DNA of 64,000 nt from an uncultured Sphingomonadaceae bacterium (lineage in GTDB: Bacteria > Pseudomonadota > Alphaproteobacteria > Sphingomonadales > Sphingomonadaceae): NCBI GenBank assembly GCA_937996655.1, contig CALKUK010000015.1, forward strand, positions 262,705 through 326,704, written 5' to 3'. The position numbers and the translations under genes are program-made. Of this stretch, positions 34,469-42,152 are shown piece after piece (the stretch's first letter is position 1; every line of letters starts with the position of its first letter). Below the pieces are notes generated by a model, which was given only the letters and a program-made list of their open reading frames with translations, was not told the DNA's origin and made no database searches.

Positions 34469-35506
34469 TCAGGGGAGTGCCAATGAGCGATAGACGTCCT
34501 CCGGGAGAAGTCTGTCTCTAAGGCCCGAATGAGTGAAAGATGACGGCTTCGGCGCAGTCCCCCCTCCAATCATTTCCGTCACGAGGTCGAGCGGACTATC
34601 GATGCCGGGGGCATATGCGAGCCTAAGCAGGCATTCCTGAGCGCCAGACTGGACTGCTGCAATGGCCGCCTGTCGAACTGCTTTCGCTCCTATTCGGTCA
34701 ATGTGGGTCCAGTGTTTGCCGGAGAGCGCACCGCCACCGATTGGGATCCTTGGCCCGTAATAGTCGGCTACCAGTTTCCTCCCAGTCTGGCCGTTATCCC
34801 CATCGCTGCCGGCCTGGATCAAGGGGCCGTTTGGGTTGATCAGCAATTCGATATCTTCAAATCGCGCAGTCCAGCGCTCATCCGAAGTCTGCAGTCGTAA
34901 ATAGGCTTCACAGAGGACCTGGCCGACTGACGCAACGAAAGGAAGGAACGGCGCGCCGTCGTTTTGCTGCAGAGTGACGAGGATGTGTTCGAGCTCGAAG
35001 CAGCCATTCTCCTCGCGTAGGCGCACAAGCACCTTGCCGTCCGGTCCATGCCCCGAGAGCCGTCCTGCGCGACAAGAGTTGAACAGCGCATCTCGCAGGG
35101 CAAGGGCGAGGAAATGCTCCGGGGGAAGATAGGCAACTTTAGCGTCGTATCCGGCCCAGCCTGTAATCACGCACTGGTCGTTGACATGATGAGACCATGG
35201 CACGGGGTCACGTGTTTCCAGGCAGAGTGCCGAGTGAATGCGATACCTACTGGCATCAATCCAGTTGGAGCCATCGAGACCTATCGATCGGCCCGCTTCG
35301 GTCACGATTTCTAGAAGTGCTCGTTCGAACGGAACACTGGTTGCCACGCCGCCCGAAATCCACATTTGATCTGACCAGATGGAGACCTCCACCTGAGCAT
35401 AGGCATCTCTGTCGAGCTTGGTCGCTTCCTGCACGATAGCGTCCGCAACCAGGTCGCAGAATTTATCTGGGTGGCCGGGAAGAACGGCTTCACTGAACCG
35501 GATCAT
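34469..35506 (-). CDS. Divergent S-adenosylmethionine synthetase (MetK homologue)
   Basis: At 345 aa (housekeeping MetK is about 384), it keeps most MetK signatures: GHPDK at 11-15, GG at 52-53, the NDQ at 109-111 (GDQG in MetK), GPDGK at 154-158, NPNGPLIQAG, GDNGQTGRK at 236-244, and GGGALSGK at 257-264 with D270. The ATP/methionine site is thus largely kept, but the sequence is far from normal MetK. It is the last gene of the MoxR operon, overlapping the VWA gene (ATGA). It probably makes or binds SAM or a related nucleotide. It is not a likely replacement for the chromosomal metK. Confidence 0.83.
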   Translation of the reverse strand: MIRFSEAVLPGHPDKFCDLVADAIVQEATKLDRDAYAQVEVSIWSDQMWISGGVATSVPFERALLEIVTEAGRSIGLDGSNWIDASRYRIHSALCLETRDPVPWSHHVNDQCVITGWAGYDAKVAYLPPEHFLALALRDALFNSCRAGRLSGHGPDGKVLVRLREENGCFELEHILVTLQQNDGAPFLPFVASVGQVLCEAYLRLQTSDERWTARFEDIELLINPNGPLIQAGSDGDNGQTGRKLVADYYGPRIPIGGGALSGKHWTHIDRIGAKAVRQAAIAAVQSGAQECLLRLAYAPGIDSPLDLVTEMIGGGTAPKPSSFTHSGLRDRLLPEDVYRSLALP

Positions 35507-36852
35507 GAGGGGTACCTTTGCAATTGGGTGTAAGGAATGCCGGCGGTTCTCAAGGCAGCAGGCGATCCGTGCCGTGCGATGATTGCATGCAGACGAGCAT
35601 TAGAGCGTGCTGCGGCAACTAGACCGGGGTCGAGGGCTTCGATGAACCCGTCAGTGACCACAACGGCTGCTCGTGGGCGCGTTTCGATGACATGTCGCAA
35701 GACGCAGGCCATGCTAGTGCCGCCCGTGGTTGAAGTGACAAGCCTGCCGGATTTGATCCGTGCGGGGACTACTTCATCGCTGAAGGCCCAGAAGGGCCGC
35801 CGGATGTGACCGGAAAGCCTGGCCAACAAAGCAATGAGCGCGGGCATCTCAGTATTCATTGAACCTGAGACATCGAGATAAACCTGAGTGGTTGCACCTC
35901 TGCGTGCCACAGTGCTCTCCCAGCGCGACTGAGGCAGCATGGGGTCCCAAAGCGCTCTCACAAAAGCTCTGCGGTCTACTGAGGACAGAATTGGCAGCTG
36001 GATCGAGTAGGTCTCGCTTTCCGTTCGACGCGCTTTGGGGTCTGGAAGAACATGACGTCGCAGAACCTCCAGCGTCGACTTTTCCCATTGTCGGACAGGA
36101 TCTTTGGACGCCTGCTCGAGGTCGGCAAGAGCCTGACTATGTCCGAGCCCGGCGCGTTGACTGCGCCAAATGCCAGCACCAGTCATTTCGCGCATTGCCT
36201 GTTCGAGCGCTTCTGTGATTTTGCTGGGCAAACGACCGCCCAGTTCGTCATGATTGCCTATCAGGTCACCATGATACTCCGCCTCTGCCGGCAAGGAGAC
36301 CGAGCCAGCGTCCTGTGATTGAGAACGAACAACTTCTTCGGCAAGTTCGGCAATGTCATCAGCGATAAGAGAGCCGTCATACAGGCCTTGCCAGGCACGA
36401 CTTATCGGCGACGAATTGCTTTTGCGGCACAATTCCAATTTTTCAGTGGCATTTGGGGGGCGTAGGAGTTTCGCAATCCCTTCAGCCTGTGCGTAGTAGG
36501 ATCTGAAAAATGAGGCCCATTCGTCGCCCTGCGTGCGGCAGATGATCGCATTGATCACCGCGTCAAATGCAATGTGCCTCGCGCGTGTAAGTGGCCCTAC
36601 GCTTTCTGTGTGCCGAAGCAGCACGTGGAGGAACTCGTGCACGATCACTGCCTTCACGTGATTTTCCGTGTGGCAGTGCTGGGCAATGAAATCTGGGTTC
36701 ACCAGAAAGCGCGGCTGGGCCTCGCAGCTCACAGCAAGCGTTGGAACACTATCGGTAAAGTTTACCTCAAGGATCCGCAGAACTGCACGGACGGCGAAGG
36801 GGTTTTCATCGATGAGTTCGCGATATAGCGCGATGAAGTAATCCTGGTTCAT
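35503..36852 (-). CDS. Metallopeptidase-like/VWA protein (DUF2201 type)
   Basis: The 449-aa protein combines an N-terminal zincin-like domain with HEFLHVLLRH at 72-81 and the downstream FDAVINA, and a C-terminal von Willebrand A domain with the MIDAS motif DVSGSMN at 327-333, then STTGGTSM and VVVTDGF. This is the DUF2201 arrangement that partners with MoxR ATPases. It presumably receives a metal-dependent interaction from the ATPase and may cleave or remodel a target. ATGA overlaps at both ends fix it in the operon. Confidence 0.85.
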   Translation of the reverse strand: MNQDYFIALYRELIDENPFAVRAVLRILEVNFTDSVPTLAVSCEAQPRFLVNPDFIAQHCHTENHVKAVIVHEFLHVLLRHTESVGPLTRARHIAFDAVINAIICRTQGDEWASFFRSYYAQAEGIAKLLRPPNATEKLELCRKSNSSPISRAWQGLYDGSLIADDIAELAEEVVRSQSQDAGSVSLPAEAEYHGDLIGNHDELGGRLPSKITEALEQAMREMTGAGIWRSQRAGLGHSQALADLEQASKDPVRQWEKSTLEVLRRHVLPDPKARRTESETYSIQLPILSSVDRRAFVRALWDPMLPQSRWESTVARRGATTQVYLDVSGSMNTEMPALIALLARLSGHIRRPFWAFSDEVVPARIKSGRLVTSTTGGTSMACVLRHVIETRPRAAVVVTDGFIEALDPGLVAAARSNARLHAIIARHGSPAALRTAGIPYTQLQRYPS

Positions 36853-37301
36853 TGATAGAAGCTCCCCGGATCATAGAGCTCGAGGCGGCGACCAAGGCTC
36901 GCCTCCGTCCAGATAACCGGTCTGAGGGGGTCATAGATGGCACCTGTGGCAAGGCCGAGGATCAGGGCTTCGCGCAGGATCACTTCGGGCTTTTCCAGCC
37001 TGACATCCTTTGGCGAAAAGTGTCCCGGAGCCGGGCGCGCCATCAGGCGCCGAGGGGGGTGGTCAAAGAGGTCGCGGAGTTCCTCGGGGCTATGGCACCC
37101 GGCATCGCTCAGCAGGTCTTCCATGAATTCGCGAGGACTGGCCCCGATCCCGAACCAGATGCCTACTCGCAATACGAGTGGGATCTTCACGAATGCGTCA
37201 CCCGGGCCAAGCAGGGAACTTGCCAAATGTTCCCTATGGCGGCGGCTCATTGGAGCTCCCGAGTTCGCGTATCGGATCTGATTTTCGTTGATAGAGATCA
37301 C
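36849..37301 (-). CDS. Conserved-context hypothetical protein, 150 aa
   Basis: No family recognised. The product is mixed helical with ALILGLATGAIYDP and FMEDLLSDAGCHSPEELRDLF. It is sandwiched between the MoxR and VWA genes with ATGA overlaps on both sides, so it is surely translated with them and is probably a complex member or adaptor. Confidence 0.75.
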   Translation of the reverse strand: MISINENQIRYANSGAPMSRRHREHLASSLLGPGDAFVKIPLVLRVGIWFGIGASPREFMEDLLSDAGCHSPEELRDLFDHPPRRLMARPAPGHFSPKDVRLEKPEVILREALILGLATGAIYDPLRPVIWTEASLGRRLELYDPGSFYQ

Positions 37302-38746
37302 GGTTGCACCCGTGCCCGTATCAGGTCGATCGCATCCCGAATGTCTTCCTCGAACTGCTCAGGCCGTTCGAGTGGTACCCGTTCGACGAGGCAGTGATAG
37401 AAAAACTGCCGAGCACGGGAGAGACGTGAACCGGACAAAGTCTGGAGATGACGCGCCACCCTGGTCAGTTCTGCAGGTTGGGTTGCGCTGACGCCATGAG
37501 GCTGTGACCACTCGAGGTGCCCATCTACCTCAAGGATAGGCCCCGCTATCCGGGCGAGATCATTCACGCCTTCTGCGCCGATTGGTAGATGGCCCGCAGA
37601 CGCTGCGGGATATGTCACGTAGGCGAATGCTGCAGCCCTGTCTTTCCGCTCTGTCGCGAGAAGCTGGGCAACCGCTTGGGTGCCCGCATCAGAAGATGGG
37701 CACCTATCGAGCAGTATTTCCACCTTTCGCGCAATGGAAGGTTCGGACAGAAAGGCGTGGACCCAAGCGGCCTGCGTGCTGTTTGCCGTGTCCCATGCAG
37801 CGCGATGTGCAGCCTGAACGATTTCTGCAGCCAGTTGTTGCCCCCACGCCCTATGCGGGAGGCTACAGCTCAAGATGGTTAGATAAACCTCTTCTCGCAC
37901 ACCTGCACTGATGATCCCGGCAGCAAGTAGGCTTCGCGCGAGAAGCCGTGTACGACGGGGGGAAATCCTGATGCCGGCGACCACGAGATGATTGGTGACG
38001 GCCGTAACGTAGTCCAGAAGATGTGGCGGACAGCATTCCAGTTGCGCCACAAAAGCCTTCCTCCACCCTGCCAATGCCTCAAACAGCACTCCGCCATCCA
38101 CAGCAATTCGACCTTCGCCGGCGGGGGTGGCTATGGCTCTGCGTTCCTGTTCGTTCAGGTTTTCCCAATCAGCGGCTTCAACAAAGAGGCTGAATCTGTC
38201 GGCCAATGCAGGATCGAGTGGCTCGGAGCCCAGGTAATCATCGTCGCCACCTTGATCGCCAGATGGCGGGTTCATTGCTGCCCACCTGAAGCGCAGATTG
38301 GAAAGCGCGATGCCCTGGATTTTGCGCTCGTGAACGAGGGCAAACAGGCGGTTCTGATGTTCGGGTTTGCAGCGGCTGATCTCGTCAATCAGGACGGATT
38401 GTGCAGGCCAAACTGTAGCCGGCGTCTCCAGAAAGCGGACAGTGCCGGCTTCCTGGTCTGGAAATGGAAAGCCCACCAGATCATCAAAAGAGATAAGGGA
38501 CGCGTTGTAGTGGCGGTGCTCTAAGGAAAGAGCCTCGGACAGAGAGTTAAGCAAATAGGTCTTGCCGGTCCCTGATCGACCGATCAGCAGGAGCGGATCT
38601 TCAGTAACCAGAGCAGCCAGGATGGCTACCTCGAGGTCATCAAAGCCATAAACGCCAAGGCCTGGAAGGAATTTGGCTGGCTTTTGGGGCTTGCTGCCCT
38701 CAGATGGCCCTATTTGAGATACTTGGTTGAGTGTCGGGGCATTCAT
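37298..38746 (-). CDS. MoxR family AAA+ ATPase
   Basis: The 482-aa ATPase has Walker A GRSGTGKTYLLN at about 56-67, Walker B VLIDEIS near 120, sensor-1 region FRWAAMNPPSGD, and an AAA lid. The C-terminal third (AAAFAYVTYPAASAGHLP ... VPLERPEQFEEDIRDAIDLIR) is an extra helical domain of unknown role. MoxR ATPases act as chaperones with VWA partners, and here the VWA protein is two genes downstream. First gene of the four-gene overlapping operon. Confidence 0.93.
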   Translation of the reverse strand: MNAPTLNQVSQIGPSEGSKPQKPAKFLPGLGVYGFDDLEVAILAALVTEDPLLLIGRSGTGKTYLLNSLSEALSLEHRHYNASLISFDDLVGFPFPDQEAGTVRFLETPATVWPAQSVLIDEISRCKPEHQNRLFALVHERKIQGIALSNLRFRWAAMNPPSGDQGGDDDYLGSEPLDPALADRFSLFVEAADWENLNEQERRAIATPAGEGRIAVDGGVLFEALAGWRKAFVAQLECCPPHLLDYVTAVTNHLVVAGIRISPRRTRLLARSLLAAGIISAGVREEVYLTILSCSLPHRAWGQQLAAEIVQAAHRAAWDTANSTQAAWVHAFLSEPSIARKVEILLDRCPSSDAGTQAVAQLLATERKDRAAAFAYVTYPAASAGHLPIGAEGVNDLARIAGPILEVDGHLEWSQPHGVSATQPAELTRVARHLQTLSGSRLSRARQFFYHCLVERVPLERPEQFEEDIRDAIDLIRARVQP

Positions 38747-38911
38747 TTTTTTAGTCCTCTTCGGTGTTGGCCGAGGAGGGCTGCCCGCATCCCATGTCTT
38801 GCCCGCTTGATTGCCTAGGGCCGCATGCCGCCTTTTGGCGGAACCACCTTACCCGGGTAGGCAGGTTGGCGGAGGCGTCAGCCTCACTCGCTATGCTTGG
38901 TTTGATTCGAT

Positions 38912-39544
38912 TTACCTGTTCAGTTGCTCCTGGCCGCGCAGGATGCTGATCTCGGGGGTTGGGGCCTCAACATCCAGCGGGTTCAGAGGTCCAACTCTTA
39001 CCCAGCGTGTGAACGCTCCACTGCCGAGGCAGAATACGCGAACCCGCTTGCCGCGGAAAATTGCAAAGTTCCCGCGCTTGTGCACCGGCACGTCATAAAG
39101 GAACGATTGTCCGACCTGGTGGACAAGGTAGGTCCTGGGATCGACGGTCCAACCGACATAGCCGAACCATGAGCTCATTGTTTCAAGGTCGCGCTGCAGA
39201 CGCCGCTTTTCCGATGTCCAGCCTTCAATTGACTGCATGCGGCGTATCTTCGCGCCAAGGATATCGTCAAAGGGATCTGGGCGAACGTCGCGAAGATCGA
39301 TCAGGCTTGATCCATGCCGCGGAAAATAGCCTGACGTCAGCACGGCAGCAGGCCATGACAAGAGCGCCTCGGAGATAAACCCGAGAAACCCAAGAACGTC
39401 CAAATATGACTTATGATCAACGTCGCCTCCTATGTTTGCCCTTGGGCCTCGTCGTTGAACCACCGATGCCGGAGTTGGCCGGTTGGCAGGGCAGAGCCCT
39501 TCTTGACGATGAGCAACACTTAGCTTGAGCGACGGTTCTTGCAA
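38912..39544 (-). CDS. Hypothetical protein upstream of the MoxR gene
   Basis: A frame of 210 codons with no ATG near its start (TTG at 39544; a later start is possible, and an AGGAGG at about 39429 has no in-frame partner). The product has a hydrophobic segment (LGFLGFISEALLSWPAAVLTSG) and a C-terminal beta-like region (FAIFRGKRVRVFCLGSG). No family recognised. It lies on the same strand as the MoxR operon, 165 bases before it. Confidence 0.5.
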   Translation of the reverse strand: MQEPSLKLSVAHRQEGLCPANRPTPASVVQRRGPRANIGGDVDHKSYLDVLGFLGFISEALLSWPAAVLTSGYFPRHGSSLIDLRDVRPDPFDDILGAKIRRMQSIEGWTSEKRRLQRDLETMSSWFGYVGWTVDPRTYLVHQVGQSFLYDVPVHKRGNFAIFRGKRVRVFCLGSGAFTRWVRVGPLNPLDVEAPTPEISILRGQEQLNR

Positions 39545-39670
39545 TGAAATTGATCTATCAGCCAGCCAAGCTTTCCCACAGGATGTCCTCCTTTGACATG
39601 CTCGCGCTAGGCAGGTGGACGACTTCTGTTAGAGGCCTGCGTCTCAGCAGGCGATATGTCAGGGGGAAAA

Positions 39671-40969
39671 GTGAAGCATCCGATTTTTGTAGCAGCACTG
39701 CTTTTGGCCTCGACGCCTGCAAGCGCAAGAACACCAACTGCTGACGTGATCTTGGATCAGGCTAATCATTACACGGTGAAAATCCGACGCGTTTCGTCAA
39801 TCGGTCTCAGCGAGGATGAAGGTACTTCGGTTAGTGCAACCGGGTTTCTGGTGGATCAAAACCGTGGGTGGATCCTGACGAACGCTCATGTTGCCAGTCG
39901 ATCCCCAGCGACAATCACGGTATCGTTCAAGGGGCACAAATATGTCCCAGCCCGCCGCGTATTTGTTGATAGGCTGACTGACGTGGCGGTCCTCGAGATT
40001 GATAAGGGTGCAATTCCTGCCGACGCCGCGACGGCAGATCTGGAATGTAGTCAGCCACCGAGAGTGGGCAATCCCGTGGCCATTTTTGGACACCCTGGCG
40101 ATCTGTCTTACACGGCAACGCGCGGCATTATCTCGAGTGTATCGTGGGTTTTTCCGACTGAAATCATCCAGAGTGATGCAACGATAAATGGGGGTAACTC
40201 GGGCGGACCGCTCATTGATCTCTCGACTGGCAAGATTGTTGGAATAGCGGCCGCTAGCTACCGCGATACGGATGACGACCATTCAACTGCGGTCTCATTT
40301 TCTGAGCCAATCCGCCCTGTTTGTCAGATCCTCGATCTGGTTAAAGCCGGGCGCGATGCCCGTTACCGGCAATTGCCGGCAGCATTTGCGACAGCTGAAG
40401 ATGATGACAGACCGATCGTGGCAACCGTCTTCGATCACGCGTCGGGCCTGAAGGTCGGTGATCGCATAGTCGGTATCAACGGTCGTAGGGACATCCGCAA
40501 CTCGTCGGACCTCGCCAACAGGCTCCGAGGGACTGATGGCTTGGTCGATGTAGTAGTTGATCGGGAAGGGCTGGAAGTCACCCTTAAGGCAGCCACGTTT
40601 GCGATGCCCGAGGTTACGGACAATCGATCGATCGAGTTTTCGGGATTAGTGATCTCAAATCAATGGAAACTGGATAGTGCCGAATTCCAGCACGAGGGTT
40701 TCCCAGTCGTCGATTTTGTTATGCCGGGATCAGCAGCTGAGATGACCCGAGCCTATCCAAGCTATCATCTCGTTGCGGTCAACAACCGGACCATCACCGA
40801 TCTCGACAAGCTGTATGATTTGCTGATGAGCCTGCCGGCCGAGGATGAAGTCAGCCTGATCCTGAAGGCCACAACCTCGGCTGATCAATTCTATCGGCAA
40901 TACCACCTTGTCACTTTGCCTCGAGGGAAACCTCGCTGGCTAAAGGCGTCGCAGACGGCTGATGATTGA
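39671..40969 (+). CDS. Trypsin-like (DegP/HtrA-type) serine protease with PDZ domains
   Basis: A signal peptide (MKHPIFVAALLLASTPASA) precedes a chymotrypsin-fold protease with His (ILTNAHVAS), Asp (LTDVAVLEI) and Ser (NGGNSGGPLID), all present. Two PDZ-like segments follow (GLKVGDRIVGINGRRDI and a second weaker one near YHLVAVNNRTITDLDKLYD). Probably periplasmic. The GTG at 39671 has a strong AGGGGG upstream. It sits divergently between the MoxR unit and the WYL regulator and could serve either or neither. Confidence 0.88.
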   Translation: MKHPIFVAALLLASTPASARTPTADVILDQANHYTVKIRRVSSIGLSEDEGTSVSATGFLVDQNRGWILTNAHVASRSPATITVSFKGHKYVPARRVFVDRLTDVAVLEIDKGAIPADAATADLECSQPPRVGNPVAIFGHPGDLSYTATRGIISSVSWVFPTEIIQSDATINGGNSGGPLIDLSTGKIVGIAAASYRDTDDDHSTAVSFSEPIRPVCQILDLVKAGRDARYRQLPAAFATAEDDDRPIVATVFDHASGLKVGDRIVGINGRRDIRNSSDLANRLRGTDGLVDVVVDREGLEVTLKAATFAMPEVTDNRSIEFSGLVISNQWKLDSAEFQHEGFPVVDFVMPGSAAEMTRAYPSYHLVAVNNRTITDLDKLYDLLMSLPAEDEVSLILKATTSADQFYRQYHLVTLPRGKPRWLKASQTADD

Positions 40970-41065
40970 GCTGCAGGCAAGAGTGTCAGATCGGGGCATA
41001 GATCAGGTTTTTGCAGGTGCTCTCAATGCAGTGTCTTGCTAATCGTGTAGGACAAAGGGGGGCAT

Positions 41066-42046
41066 ATGCGCTACAGCAGGGCTGAACGGTTGATCCAACT
41101 AGCGTTGGAAATGCAGGCTGCGCGTGGCGGATTGACCATCTCCGAGATCGAGGAGAAATTTGAGGTAAGCCGGCGGACTGCCATCCGTATGAGGGATGCA
41201 GTACTAAGGGCCTTTCCCAACTCAAGTGAGGTGCCGACCGGCGAACGCACGAAGCGCTGGCGACTGAATGCCGGCGCCGCGCAGACTTTTGCGGGGGTGA
41301 CATCAGACGATCTGGCAAGCATTGAGGTGGCCGCCGCCGCGATGGAAACTGCGAACCTTCTCACCCATGCGCAAAGCTTGCGGGGGGTTGCGTCAAAGAT
41401 GCGGAACCTGATTGAAGGCTCATCTTTGAACCAGATCGAGCCAGATCTTGAAGCACTCACAGAGGCAGAGGGACTGGCTCATCGAGCTGGGCCAAGGCCG
41501 CACATACCGCATTTGGTCTTTGATACCCTGCGGACGGCGATCAAATCGTGCCGTAAAGTTTCCTTCGATTATGCCTCACGCAATGGCAAGTCGGAGAGCC
41601 GGAGAACAGTCTCGCCGTTGGGCTTTCTGTATGGGCATCGCCATTACCTCGTGGCGTTACAGGATGGAGTAGCGAAACCGAAGTTCTATAGCCTGCCCTC
41701 CATCGGTAAGCTTCGTTTGGAACAGGATAGCTTTGAACGCGATCCTGGATTTAGCCTTAAGCTATTTGTTTCAGATAGTTTTGGTGTGTTCGAAGAGCCA
41801 CCAGTGGACGTGGTTTGGAGGTTCTCAAAAGAGGCCGCGCCACTTGCTAGAACCTTTGTATTCCATCAAAGTCAGTCTTTGGAGGACCAGCCTGACGGTG
41901 GGCTGATCGTTCGTTTCCGTGCGGGGGGGCTGCTGGAGATGGCATGGCATGTGTTGAGTTGGGGTCAAGACATTGAAGTTTTGGAGCCCCAAGCTCTTCG
42001 GGAATTGTTGCCGCTCGAATCTCCTGTGTGGCCAGCGCTGCCATGA
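41066..42046 (+). CDS. WYL-domain transcriptional regulator
   Basis: The 326-aa protein has an N-terminal winged helix (ALEMQAARGGLTISEIEEKF; SRRTAIRMRDAVLRAF) and a WYL domain (VSFDYASRNGKSESRRTVSP; FLYGHRHYLVALQ). WYL regulators of this build (BrxR/CapW-like) repress defence operons and sense nucleic acid or nucleotide signals. RBS AAAGGGGGG before the ATG. It stands directly ahead of the ankyrin-sigma and MORC/Z1 genes, and very probably controls them. Confidence 0.9.
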   Translation: MRYSRAERLIQLALEMQAARGGLTISEIEEKFEVSRRTAIRMRDAVLRAFPNSSEVPTGERTKRWRLNAGAAQTFAGVTSDDLASIEVAAAAMETANLLTHAQSLRGVASKMRNLIEGSSLNQIEPDLEALTEAEGLAHRAGPRPHIPHLVFDTLRTAIKSCRKVSFDYASRNGKSESRRTVSPLGFLYGHRHYLVALQDGVAKPKFYSLPSIGKLRLEQDSFERDPGFSLKLFVSDSFGVFEEPPVDVVWRFSKEAAPLARTFVFHQSQSLEDQPDGGLIVRFRAGGLLEMAWHVLSWGQDIEVLEPQALRELLPLESPVWPALP

Positions 42047-42152
42047 AGGTAAGTGCTAATACAAAGCGTCAGGTGGAGGGCTGGTCTGTTCTGAATTGCG
42101 CTTTGCATTTTAATCAGGCGATTTGCTTAATCAGATGTAGCTCGAGCGAGCT

